64,000 nucleotides of DNA from Candidatus Gastranaerophilales bacterium (GTDB taxonomy: Bacteria; Cyanobacteriota; Vampirovibrionia; Gastranaerophilales; Gastranaerophilaceae), in contig CANQLJ010000004.1 in the NCBI GenBank assembly GCA_947624685.1, forward strand, positions 1-64,000. The letters run 5' to 3'. Under the pieces are notes generated by a model. It saw only the letters and a list, made by a program, of their open reading frames with translations, was not told where the DNA came from and ran no database searches. This document shows, in pieces, positions 1-8,420 of the stretch; within the stretch, counting starts at the first letter, position 1; every line of letters starts with the position of its first letter. Position numbers and translations under genes: made by a program.

Positions 1-677
1 CCTGTTATAAAAATTATCTGGTGGGTAGATTGATTGATTTGAATCATATTTCCGCCCGTGATACCCCCGCCGATACATAAAATTGCATATAATACCGATA
101 AAGGCTGCCCGAGCCAGCGCATTTTCTTTCTTGTTAAGCCATGGGCGATATAGTGCATCGGCCCGCCTGATACAGAACCGTCTTCATTAAATCTTCTATA
201 TTTAACGGCCAAAGTTGCTTCGACAAATTTAATTGACATTCCTAAAAGTGCGCCCACAAATATCCAAAAAGCAGCTCCAGGCCCGCCGATTGAAATTGAT
301 ATGGCGACACCTGCAATGCTTCCGATTCCGATAGTGCCTGAAAGCGCTGTAGCCAAGGCTTGAAAAGAGGAGACTTCGCCCGAACCTTTTTGATGATTTG
401 ATTTATGTTTCGGTTTTGTAATTAAATCAATTGCATGCTTAAAACCCCAAACGCAGACGCCTTTAAAATATATTGTAAAAAATACGCCTGCAAATAAAAT
501 CCAAAAGATAATTAAAGGCACTTGAGAGCCGAAGAAATTAATCTTATAGAAAATAATATTTGCAATGGCATCAGAAACAGGCGCAACATGTTTATCAATA
601 AAATTATCGACATTCATTGCACTGGCGTAATTGATGCTCAGAAGCGTTGTTAATACCACAGCTAAAAATTTATTCAT
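1..677 (-). CDS. Sodium:alanine/amino-acid symporter, AGCS family (3' part outside window)
   Basis: My own translation of the left edge gives an N-terminal fragment of about 225 codons that the ORF track omits. It reads MNKFLAVVLTTLLSINYASA, a probable signal or first membrane segment, then hydrophobic helices. The AGCS hallmarks follow: a TIGIGSIAGVA loop, the stretch GALLGM...KFVEATLAVKYR, and GGPMHYI. Known family members import alanine or glycine with Na+ across the inner membrane. The start chosen has GAGG just upstream; an in-frame ATG at 716 would add 13 residues. The C-terminal half lies outside the window, so substrate choice and intactness cannot be judged. Confidence 0.9.
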   Translation of the reverse strand, partial: MNKFLAVVLTTLLSINYASAMNVDNFIDKHVAPVSDAIANIIFYKINFFGSQVPLIIFWILFAGVFFTIYFKGVCVWGFKHAIDLITKPKHKSNHQKGSGEVSSFQALATALSGTIGIGSIAGVAISISIGGPGAAFWIFVGALLGMSIKFVEATLAVKYRRFNEDGSVSGGPMHYIAHGLTRKKMRWLGQPLSVLYAILCIGGGITGGNMIQINQSTHQIIFIT

Positions 678-826
678 ATCCTCGTTAAGCCTTTCTATTC
701 GTTGGGCAAAATCCATCTTATCAATAACATGGCGAAATTGCTATAAAATGACGAAAGATTTTAACATTTTGTAAATAACTTGACTAAAAACTTCAACAAA
801 AATGAATTTTATATTATCTTTGTTTT

Positions 827-1606
827 ATGAAAATTATTTTTAAACTATTATTCATTTTTCTTTTTTCTTTGGTGCTGAATAATTTTGCGCTCTCAAAAGA
901 AACAAGATTCGTTTTTATAAGCGACATAAATTTATCTAAAGAAAACGCAAATCAATTCGATAAAACAATAAAAGAAATAAATTCACTTTCTGACATCGAT
1001 TTTGTTGTTTTTGGCGGGGATAATTTAAGAAGCGCAAAAATTGAAAATCTGAATCTTTTTCTGCATTTTTTAAGAAAAGTCAATAAAAAACCCTATGTCC
1101 TTTTGGGTTCAAACGATGTTTTATCCTCTAACGGCATTGACAAAAATTTCTATATGAAAAAAGTCCGCCGCGCTCTTTGGTATCATCACAGCGCAAAACC
1201 AAACTATACTTTTAAATATAACGGCACATTATTTATCGCAATGGATGGCTCCAAACAATATTTCCAGTCAACAAACGGATATTATTCAAACGACGAACTC
1301 TTGTGGCTAAAAAACACGTTAGATAAACATAAAAATGAAAATATCGTGATTCTCCAGCATTATCCCTTATTAAGTACAAAATCAAGCTGGCTTCAAACGG
1401 CAAAAACAGAAGCTTATGAAGATTTAATAAAAAATTACCCCAACATCAAAGCAATCATAAGCGCTCACTATGACCAAAACATCGAAATAAAAAAAGACAA
1501 TATTTTCCACATCCTTAATCGGGACTATTCAAAGACCCTTGGTTATAAGATAATTTCTTTTGACTTTGAAAAAGATGATGAAATTATTACGTTTTTGATT
1601 AAATAA
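827..1606 (+). CDS. Exported metallophosphoesterase-like protein with altered metal motifs
   Basis: This 259-residue protein has a signal peptide (residues 1-23, MKIIFKLLFIFLFSLVL) and a calcineurin-like phosphoesterase layout. FISDIN is at 31-35, FGGDN at 62-66, LLGSND at 92-97, LQHYP at 176-180 and SAHYDQN at 212-218. The family consensus is D-x-H, G-D, G-N-H-D/E, H and G-H-x-H. Here the first His is Asn, the GNHD core is GSND, and the final motif lacks its last His. The fold call is fairly safe, but catalysis may be altered or lost. No Shine-Dalgarno is seen; TATTAT lies 9 nt before the ATG, so the leader would be very short. It appears monocistronic. Confidence 0.7.
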   Translation: MKIIFKLLFIFLFSLVLNNFALSKETRFVFISDINLSKENANQFDKTIKEINSLSDIDFVVFGGDNLRSAKIENLNLFLHFLRKVNKKPYVLLGSNDVLSSNGIDKNFYMKKVRRALWYHHSAKPNYTFKYNGTLFIAMDGSKQYFQSTNGYYSNDELLWLKNTLDKHKNENIVILQHYPLLSTKSSWLQTAKTEAYEDLIKNYPNIKAIISAHYDQNIEIKKDNIFHILNRDYSKTLGYKIISFDFEKDDEIITFLIK

Positions 1607-1671
1607 ATTTAATTTAAAACCAATGTTTGCCAAATCAAAAAACCACAAAAGAATCCAAAAAAGCATTAAAA

Positions 1672-1701
1672 AAGCGCCCTTTAGATAACTAAAAGGCGCT
1701 T
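1672..1701 (-). terminator. Rho-independent terminator of the prepilin operon
   Basis: AAGCGCC pairs with GGCGCTT, continued by TTTAG/CTAAA after one mismatch, around a 4-nt loop. On the minus strand the stem is followed by a T-rich run (TTTTTTAATGCTTTTTT), so it fits the end of the minus-strand prepilin operon. It may also stop the convergent plus-strand gene. Confidence 0.8.
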
Positions 1702-1718
1702 AATTATTTATTATATTA

Positions 1719-2393
1719 CTATTCTTCTCCGTTTAATTTCGTTGCGCGAAGCATTCTGATTTCTTCTTCACCTTCAACAATCATCTTGCCGTCGGAGCGG
1801 GCTTTAAATGTTCTTAAAGGATTAGTCGAATCGCCCGCATTTGTGTCAATTTGAAATTCGATTTCATTATCGAGCGTTGATTCATTACATATATTAACCC
1901 TTTGAGAACCAAGCGTTGCTTGGACTAAGTCGCAATTAAATTCGCCCACGATATTCCAAATGATTGTGTCAGACGTTTGAAAAGCGCAATCTCCGGCATG
2001 GAAACCTAATTGTTCAGGGTCATCTTCGATGATATTAACCTTCGTTTTAAACAATTCGCAGAATTTGTGCGTTCTAATCTCATAACCGGTTAAGGGATTG
2101 CAGTTTTCGCCGATTAAGAGCTTTGCTGATTGTATAATTGCGCAATCAGTGTTTAAAAACCCCGGTCTTTCCGTATCATAAGGATATAATGTTTCGTCGT
2201 TGACAAGCTCGGCGACAGTCCTTTCTGCCACCGAGTATGCTTTTTTAAACAACGATAAATCCCTGTCAGGCGCAGCGTTTCTAATTACTTGAAGCAGAAA
2301 TGTCGCAAGAAATGAAACGATAACCAGAACAATCAATGTTTCGGCAAGCGTAAAAGCCTGTTTTGTATTATTTCTCATTGTATTTCTTTTCAT
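1719..2393 (-). CDS. Prepilin-like protein, last gene of prepilin operon
   Basis: The N-terminus is a type IV prepilin / type II pseudopilin signature: a short basic leader, then QAFTLAETLIVLVIVSFLA, so a prepilin peptidase would cut before FTLAE and Glu5 is kept. The rest (residues about 45-224) is a soluble domain with scattered cysteines (TDCAII, ENCNPL, HKFCELF, GDCAF, NCDL, NICNE). It resembles the soluble part of the plus-strand prepilin at 7215, with the shared order conserved tyrosine, LYP-like segment, then FC..F. It lacks the terminal tryptophan motif of its three upstream neighbours. A second ATG at codon 6 is an alternative start. A role in a pilus or pseudopilus is inferred; no assembly ATPase or peptidase gene is nearby. 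Confidence 0.85.
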   Translation of the reverse strand: MKRNTMRNNTKQAFTLAETLIVLVIVSFLATFLLQVIRNAAPDRDLSLFKKAYSVAERTVAELVNDETLYPYDTERPGFLNTDCAIIQSAKLLIGENCNPLTGYEIRTHKFCELFKTKVNIIEDDPEQLGFHAGDCAFQTSDTIIWNIVGEFNCDLVQATLGSQRVNICNESTLDNEIEFQIDTNAGDSTNPLRTFKARSDGKMIVEGEEEIRMLRATKLNGEE

Positions 2394-2423
2394 TTTCTTT
2401 TTTACCTTTTATCTTTTTCTTTT

Positions 2424-5234
2424 CTACCAAATAATTACGACCGCACCGGGTTTACCTGTAATCATATCAATATCTTCAGGATTTTTTGTTACGGTATTTT
2501 TGCCTCTGAAGACTTGGATATTAGAGCGTTCCGACGATTGGCCGATTTTTTGTGATGTCGGGCCGCTTGCACTTGGAGCGGTGAGGTTTGTAATGTACCT
2601 TTCACCCGATGTATAGCCATACATATTTCCGCTTTCGTCATACGGAATAGATCCGGAGCCGTGACCGCTGTTACCAAAGCTTTTTGGAATGAGGAGCGAA
2701 TCTTTTGCAACCGCTTGAAGTGCGGAAGAAAATCCGCTGTCTTTAACGTGAGTTGCATTGATTTCATCCGTGTTTTTGTTCATCAATTCTTTAGAACAGC
2801 ACGGAGTACCATTTCCGCAAGCTCTTGTTTGGTCATTACCCCAGCAGAATATATATGGGCTTGACAAATATCCGCCTGAGCCGCCTTCGCCGCCTTTTGC
2901 TTTCAATACGGTTTTATTTGTGATGCCGTTTGCATTTTGCATCTTGACTATCGTATCTCCGCCTTTGGGGCCGTTGCTTGAAGTTTGCCATTTATTAGGA
3001 CTCCATTGGCCGCCTTCGCCGACTTTGATTTTTAAATCGCCGGTTACGGATGAAAGTTTAACGGATACATATTCGCCTGCTCCGCCTCCTTCGCCATAGC
3101 CGAGTTGGTTCATGGCAAAAGGAATTGTCCAGACATATTTATAATTATATCTTCCTGTTGGATATGAGTTTGAACCTTGAGGCACTTCTTCGCAGATATA
3201 TCCGCTCGGACAGCTGCCTTTTCCGGAGCCGCCTGTGCCTGTGCCATTTCCAACGTCATTTGAACCGAATACAACCGAGCCATCCGCAACTTTACATTTT
3301 TCACTATCTGTTTGTAATGCAAGGCACATCGTTTTTTGGCTCAATTCAAGATATGCAAAGCCGCTAAATGCGGATTGAGAATCTCCTTGATAGCTTCTTG
3401 CAAATCCGAGAGAATTTCTGAATGTATTCCATCCTCTTTCTGTCAAGAAATACCAGCTTCTGTCGGTGAATGTACTGCAGTTGCTTCTGCCGCAGCTATT
3501 TGAGTATTTTAATGACGTATCTAAAGCGCCAAAGTCATATGAACCGCTGCTTCCGCCTCTTGTAACATTAACGGAGCGAGGTACTAGCTGCATATGTGCA
3601 ACATAGGGGCATCCGCCTTCGCCGCCGACGGAGGTTCCCGTTGCATTATCAACAACAACGGTACATGTTAAACCGTCATCGCCATATCTGTAGTCTTCAC
3701 CTACAACAATTTTTGTTCCAAATCCTGCTGTAGTATAGACTATCGGCCCCGGTTGAGCGGGATCATGTCCTGCACAAGATATTGCCATATCAAACGGGCC
3801 TGTTATTGTTTTTTTGGTTAATTTTACACAAGGAGGAGCAGCGCCGCCGGGAGCACCCGAATAGTAGTGCCCGCAGAGTTCTTTTGTTCTTGAAGCGCCG
3901 GGAGCTGTTAAACATCCGCTGCCGCACATCGAAGCGGCAGAGGCGGTTTTTGTGTTAGTAGAGTTATCCGGAGCCAAACAAGAGCTTGGTGAAACATATG
4001 AACCTTCGCATTGAGAATCTTTGCTGCTTGCAACATATATTTTTCCTTGGCCCGCAAGGTAGCTTACTCTGCTGTTGCTGTCAATTCCTTCACCATAGTC
4101 ATAACATTCATTTGAATCATTAAGTGAATATACACAAGTTGCTTCCGTACATTGCGTACCGTCTTTTTCGACTGTGACATCTTTTTCGACTTTTTTACAA
4201 TTTTTTCCCTCATCATCACATTCTTCAACTTCTTGTGTTTCGGTTGTGTTATATTTACAATCTTTTTGATTTCCGCAAGTTGTGTGAGGATTTGATAACT
4301 CATTTGTAATTAAAGACGGATGAGGCATTAATGCGTCTCTCATACATTGAATATCATCCCAAGCAGGGTTTGTATCCCAATGTATTCCGCTTCCTTGAGC
4401 TCCCGCAGTTCCGCAGGCAAGACCAAAAGGAAGATAACCCGAGTTTGAAAAATAGCTCCAATCAAACCATTTAGGCATCGGGGTGAGCTCGGGTGCTTGA
4501 GATTGAGACCCCAATTTAACCGTTGCTTGAATAAGTTGATGATACAATAAAATTGATGTTGTAATATCGGCTCTGACTGTGATTGTGCCGTTATTGTTCA
4601 ATTGTACATAATCATCAAAGTTTGGCTTACCGGGACCATAATAAGGAATATCTTTTATAACAAGGTCAAATATTCTCATTAATTCTTTTTTAATTATGGC
4701 ATTATCCCTTCCGCCGTTGCCGCCGGGGGTTAATACTTTCCCAAAATTGCCGTTTAAGCCGCCGCCGGCTCCGCCGCCGCCAACACCATGGACAATTAAA
4801 TTTCTTGTGTTATTTGGAACTTTTACAATAATTTCCCCCGTAACAGGGTCAATTACCGTTCCACCCGGTGGCGTAGTGCCGGATGGAGGTGTAACGGGTT
4901 CTGATGGAGTACCACCTGCACCATCAGGGTTAGTCGGATCCGTAGGTCTTGCGGGGTCTGTTGTTTCGCTTCCGGGGATTACGGGAACTCTTTTAATTAC
5001 ACGTTCTTTTACAATCAAATGTGTCCCGCTATAGATGTTTTCTTTCGGTAATCCATCATCAGGGTCAACATAGATTTCATACCTTCCGTGGGTACCTCCG
5101 CCAAGAGCCGAACCTTCCATGGCATTATTTACCAACTTTCTTGAAATAATCGGCATCGTGGACGCGACGGCGACTGCTAATACTACAACGAGTATTATAA
5201 CCTCCGCCATTGAAAATGCTTTTTTCTTAAACAT
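2424..5234 (-). CDS. Giant cysteine- and glycine-rich prepilin-like protein
   Basis: This protein is about 936 residues long, very large for a pilin. It opens with FKKKAFSMAEVIILVVVLAV, a prepilin leader and hydrophobic helix with Glu5. A Pro/Thr/Gly linker follows at roughly residues 85-140 (DPARPTDPTNPDGAG), then a glycine run (GVGGGGAGGG). A long central region carries about 28 cysteines in pairs such as CGNQKDC and CGRSNC. The C-terminal part (last ~230 residues) has GYGEGGGAGEYVSV, IKVGEGGQW, GGDTIV and LKAKGGEGG and ends in GAVVIIW. That pattern resembles glycine-rich domains of phage tail fibres and adhesins. The start was moved from 5252 to the ATG preceded by AAGGGA at 6 nt spacing. 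Adhesion at a filament tip is an inference. Confidence 0.85.
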   Translation of the reverse strand: MFKKKAFSMAEVIILVVVLAVAVASTMPIISRKLVNNAMEGSALGGGTHGRYEIYVDPDDGLPKENIYSGTHLIVKERVIKRVPVIPGSETTDPARPTDPTNPDGAGGTPSEPVTPPSGTTPPGGTVIDPVTGEIIVKVPNNTRNLIVHGVGGGGAGGGLNGNFGKVLTPGGNGGRDNAIIKKELMRIFDLVIKDIPYYGPGKPNFDDYVQLNNNGTITVRADITTSILLYHQLIQATVKLGSQSQAPELTPMPKWFDWSYFSNSGYLPFGLACGTAGAQGSGIHWDTNPAWDDIQCMRDALMPHPSLITNELSNPHTTCGNQKDCKYNTTETQEVEECDDEGKNCKKVEKDVTVEKDGTQCTEATCVYSLNDSNECYDYGEGIDSNSRVSYLAGQGKIYVASSKDSQCEGSYVSPSSCLAPDNSTNTKTASAASMCGSGCLTAPGASRTKELCGHYYSGAPGGAAPPCVKLTKKTITGPFDMAISCAGHDPAQPGPIVYTTAGFGTKIVVGEDYRYGDDGLTCTVVVDNATGTSVGGEGGCPYVAHMQLVPRSVNVTRGGSSGSYDFGALDTSLKYSNSCGRSNCSTFTDRSWYFLTERGWNTFRNSLGFARSYQGDSQSAFSGFAYLELSQKTMCLALQTDSEKCKVADGSVVFGSNDVGNGTGTGGSGKGSCPSGYICEEVPQGSNSYPTGRYNYKYVWTIPFAMNQLGYGEGGGAGEYVSVKLSSVTGDLKIKVGEGGQWSPNKWQTSSNGPKGGDTIVKMQNANGITNKTVLKAKGGEGGSGGYLSSPYIFCWGNDQTRACGNGTPCCSKELMNKNTDEINATHVKDSGFSSALQAVAKDSLLIPKSFGNSGHGSGSIPYDESGNMYGYTSGERYITNLTAPSASGPTSQKIGQSSERSNIQVFRGKNTVTKNPEDIDMITGKPGAVVIIW

Positions 5235-5335
5235 AGTGTGTCCCTTTTTCATATATCTTCTTTCGTTATTTTTGTACTCTATTTATTTGTACTATTTATT
5301 TGCGCTATTAAAATTCCTCTTTTAATAATTTTTTA

Positions 5336-6409
5336 TTACCATAAAATCAAAACCGCACCGCCATGTTCGCTGTCGCTTGCAGCATAAGGAGCGCCCGGGT
5401 TTAATGTGGGTAAGGAAGTCTTGCCTAAAATTGCGCTTCTTGATTCTTGTCTTTTTAAAAGAGGGGTGATTCTTCTTGTATTAACTAAATCAATGAATTT
5501 AACAAACTGTGTTTCATAGTCGGGATTAGTGTAATCATAATTTGCGGTGTTATTTACCAAATTAAACATTTTGCTTGGGATAACTTTATAAGAAGGATTG
5601 AGCTTGAAGCTGAATTGATATTGGTTACTTACGTCTTGATAAATTGTGTTGTTTGCGCTTGAAAGCATCGCTTGTTGTTCTAAAGTAACATCGTTGTAAT
5701 TAATCGTTTGGGCTATTGCGTTATAGCGCCTTGTTGAAGAAAGATATGTCATATTTTGAGACATATTTCCATAAGTCATATCAGTATTTGAACAGGTACC
5801 TGTTTCACTGATGACTCTAATAACAGGGCCGTTATATATATCAATTGCTTCGCATCTTGTTGCATTTGGGCAATATGATGAAGGATTAGCGTATAAAAGA
5901 TTGCAGGAAGAAATTGCGTTGCTTGCAAGGTTATCAGGGTCTATAAAGTTGCCTGTGGCCCCGCTTTTTGCTTCAAGAATTGTGGTTCCGTTAATATCTC
6001 CCGCTTTAATTATTGTATCAAAAGAATGAGAAGGGGTGGAACCCGGGAAAATGGTTAATTTTTGATTTAAAACGGGGCTATAGTATGTTGCCAGTTGTCC
6101 TTCTTCATTCGCACCTGCTCCGATAGCTAATATATAGTAATTTGCGGGGCGTTGATTGAATGTTAAAGTGCAATGGCCTTGAGCCGTAACATCAAGCGGC
6201 TCACCTCTTTGAGAACGTTCGTCAAAATACTGTTGAAATATATGATTATTATCAACCCAGCAGGCAAATTGCCCTTTGATTGTTTGAATTTCAATATCGG
6301 GTTTGACTTTTGTGATGACAGGCAAAGTGACAAGGGCAATAATAATAATGATAATCATTGAAACCATTAATTCTACAAGAGAAAACGCTTTTTTGTTTGT
6401 TTTTACCAT
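5336..6409 (-). CDS. Prepilin-like protein with C-terminal tryptophan motif
   Basis: The N-terminus NKKAFSLVELMVSMIIIIII is a canonical class III prepilin signal with Glu5 and a strongly hydrophobic helix. The soluble region contains YYILAIGAGANEEGQLATYY, a segment LTIFPGSTPS, then GTTILEAKSGATG. The protein ends GGAVLILW, matching the ends of both operon neighbours. The glycine signature is weaker than in the 942-residue ORF but in the same order. The ATG overlaps the stop of the upstream prepilin by 7 nt and has GAGG about 10 nt upstream, so the two are translationally coupled. The gap to the next gene is 83 nt. A minor pilin or pseudopilin is the best guess; no symbol is warranted. Confidence 0.85.
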   Translation of the reverse strand: MVKTNKKAFSLVELMVSMIIIIIIALVTLPVITKVKPDIEIQTIKGQFACWVDNNHIFQQYFDERSQRGEPLDVTAQGHCTLTFNQRPANYYILAIGAGANEEGQLATYYSPVLNQKLTIFPGSTPSHSFDTIIKAGDINGTTILEAKSGATGNFIDPDNLASNAISSCNLLYANPSSYCPNATRCEAIDIYNGPVIRVISETGTCSNTDMTYGNMSQNMTYLSSTRRYNAIAQTINYNDVTLEQQAMLSSANNTIYQDVSNQYQFSFKLNPSYKVIPSKMFNLVNNTANYDYTNPDYETQFVKFIDLVNTRRITPLLKRQESRSAILGKTSLPTLNPGAPYAASDSEHGGAVLILW

Positions 6410-7071
6410 CTTATAATTACCTCACCGGTGTTTCCGGGGTTGGAGCCTCTTGCGCCGCCTTTTCCGCATACGGAAGTGTAATCAACTACCCTTAGAGGGT
6501 CAAAATCGATTTCCGCTTCGGAATATTGGGGCATTTCCCCATCAGCGTTGATGTTTTCATATTCGCTTGGCGGGACTTTACCCGGATACATTCCTCCCTT
6601 TGCATAAGCGACAAGCTGATAAGCATCGCGCTTCGTGCCGTCATCGTCAGTTATTTCATTAACTTTATATATTGCAGTGTTTCCGCCGTTTACGTTATCG
6701 AGATTGCCGCCTCTGCCAAGGACGATTCTGTATTTGCCTGATAATGTCGGGAAATAGACTTTTATTGCTTCGCCCGCGCTTCCTCCGCGAACGTCGCTTG
6801 AATAGCTTCCGCCGCCGACTAATTGTGCGGAATGAAATTCAAATCTACCCGTTGTATCAAAATTAAACTCACAATATATATTTCCGTTAGCATCAGGCGT
6901 GTCGTTGTGTTCGCCATCTCTGCAGGAACAAATTAATATATTCGATTTTTTTGCTTTCGGTGTGGATACTTTTGCCTTATTTAAAAGTATCGGAACACTC
7001 GCGCTCATTATGATAAAAATAAGCGTGACGCTAATTACTAATTCTGCTATGGTGAATCCGTATTTTCGCAA
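6403..7071 (-). CDS. Prepilin-like protein with glycine-rich C-terminal domain, first gene of operon
   Basis: The leader RKYGFTIAELVISVTLIFII has the classic prepilin G|FTIAE cleavage site. After a charged segment comes a compact glycine-rich domain: VGGGSYSSDVRGGSAGEAIKV, YRIVLGRGGNLD, NGGNTAIYKV, LVAYAKGG, and the terminal GNTGEVIIRW. This is the smallest example of the domain seen in the two downstream genes. The track start at 7077 is a TTG abutting GGGAG; a second TTG at 7071 has proper 6-nt spacing and is preferred. The gene heads a four-gene minus-strand operon and faces away from the prepilin at 7215, with both promoters in the 140-nt A/T-rich space between them. Confidence 0.85.
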   Translation of the reverse strand: MRKYGFTIAELVISVTLIFIIMSASVPILLNKAKVSTPKAKKSNILICSCRDGEHNDTPDANGNIYCEFNFDTTGRFEFHSAQLVGGGSYSSDVRGGSAGEAIKVYFPTLSGKYRIVLGRGGNLDNVNGGNTAIYKVNEITDDDGTKRDAYQLVAYAKGGMYPGKVPPSEYENINADGEMPQYSEAEIDFDPLRVVDYTSVCGKGGARGSNPGNTGEVIIRW

Positions 7072-7214
7072 TTCCAACTCCCTATATAAGAATATAATAT
7101 CTTACGGCACATTTGTAAAATACTTTAAATAATTTTAATATATTTGTATTAATTGTAAAATATGTTAATATAAATTAAAATTAATATGGAAAATAACAGC
7201 TTCGGAGTGATGGA

Positions 7215-8276
7215 ATGAAAAAATATACAAAAAAAGCATTCACTATAATTGAATTAATTGTCGTATTTGTAATAATCGGCGTTATATTGATGCTCGAAAT
7301 GCAGACAATAAACAAAAGAATAAATCAATATGGCCCCGTATATTATAGTGTATACAGTTCATTGAGAAAAGTTGCATATAATATTTTAGCGGATTTAGCT
7401 TGTCCGGATTGTATCGGGCCTTATACAACAGAAAACCCCGGCACCCCGGATGAAAGAAAAATCTGCACCTCAACCGGAAAAGAAACATTCTGCCCCGACG
7501 GAGCAAGGCAATTTCCCGATAACTTTGAAGATATGTGTGAAAGAATGGCCGATTTTTATAACGCAGTCGGTGAAGTTAATTGTCAAAACAGCGCAACGCG
7601 AGCTATTAATGACGATGTAACAAATATTAATGACGAAACGGAAATATTTCGAACCGCAAACGCAGTAAGATTCTATCTTTCCGATTTAAAACACATAACG
7701 CTTGACATAAGAGACGAAGACGGCACAGTCACAGGACATGAAAACATCGGCTATTTCATCGTTTATACCGATATAAACGGTTCAAAAGCACCAAACAACA
7801 TCCGCCACGATGGAACGGACGTCAAACCCGATATTGTACCTTTTGCAATCACAACAAGAGGCGAAGTTGTCCCAATCGGCTATCCTATCTATGATTCAGA
7901 CTATTTGACGGCGAAAATTCAATATCCTTTTGACGCAAGCGAAGGTTATGACCCAAAAGACCAAATATCAGAGTCATTTAACTTCTATCAAGCGGTCTAT
8001 GGCGCTTGGGGCAACTATACTTCCACAAGCTCTGAACCCACAGGTACCACGCGAGACATAACCCCAAAATCAGATATATCAATGACTATAAACTTTAATG
8101 ACTTTTTGCCGGAAGAAGTTAGAACAATCTCAGTATCGGATGAAAGGTATCCAAGCGAAGAAATATTGAGAAAATTCAGAGATGAAGTTTGGCAAAAATC
8201 AAGAGACAAAGGATGTAACCCGAATAATTATAATTGCAGAGTAACAGTTGATTCTAACACCACAACAAGGTTCTAG
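7215..8276 (+). CDS. Prepilin-like protein, divergent from the operon
   Basis: KKAFTIIELIVVFVIIGVIL is a textbook prepilin N-terminus with Glu5 and a hydrophobic helix over residues about 9-27. The soluble part (residues 45-353) holds paired cysteines (LACPDC, FCPDGAR, MCERMADF, EVNCQ, GCNPNNYNC). The segment YSVYSSLRKVAYNILADL and the later FC-containing stretch parallel the prepilin at 1719, suggesting paralogues. It has no glycine-rich end. GGAG lies 7 nt before the ATG. Its divergent position beside four other prepilins suggests a shared filament or pseudopilus, which is inference. Confidence 0.85.
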   Translation: MKKYTKKAFTIIELIVVFVIIGVILMLEMQTINKRINQYGPVYYSVYSSLRKVAYNILADLACPDCIGPYTTENPGTPDERKICTSTGKETFCPDGARQFPDNFEDMCERMADFYNAVGEVNCQNSATRAINDDVTNINDETEIFRTANAVRFYLSDLKHITLDIRDEDGTVTGHENIGYFIVYTDINGSKAPNNIRHDGTDVKPDIVPFAITTRGEVVPIGYPIYDSDYLTAKIQYPFDASEGYDPKDQISESFNFYQAVYGAWGNYTSTSSEPTGTTRDITPKSDISMTINFNDFLPEEVRTISVSDERYPSEEILRKFRDEVWQKSRDKGCNPNNYNCRVTVDSNTTTRF

Positions 8277-8356
8277 GATAAAATTTATAAAAAGGTGGCC
8301 CCAAAATATTACTTTGGCGGCCGGTTTTATTTCATCTTTACAAATAAAATTAGTAA

Positions 8357-8395
8357 AAGCAAGCCGCCCGGAAATGTTTTTTAGGCTGCTTGCTT
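8357..8395. terminator. Bidirectional terminator between prepilin and serA
   Basis: AAGCAAGC pairs with GCTTGCTT and, after one mismatch, GCC pairs with GGC around a 15-nt loop. T-rich sequence follows on the plus strand (TTGTCTGCTTTTTT) and on the minus strand. It lies between the convergent ends of the prepilin at 7215 and serA, so it could serve both. Confidence 0.65.
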
Positions 8396-8420
8396 GTTGT
8401 CTGCTTTTTTAGTATTTGAA

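Noticed and set aside
2661-5034. Plus-strand ORFs of 67-113 residues (for example 2758..3099 and 4696..5034), rich in proline
   Set aside because: They are antisense shadows of glycine codons in the large prepilin gene, have no ribosome sites and are interrupted often.
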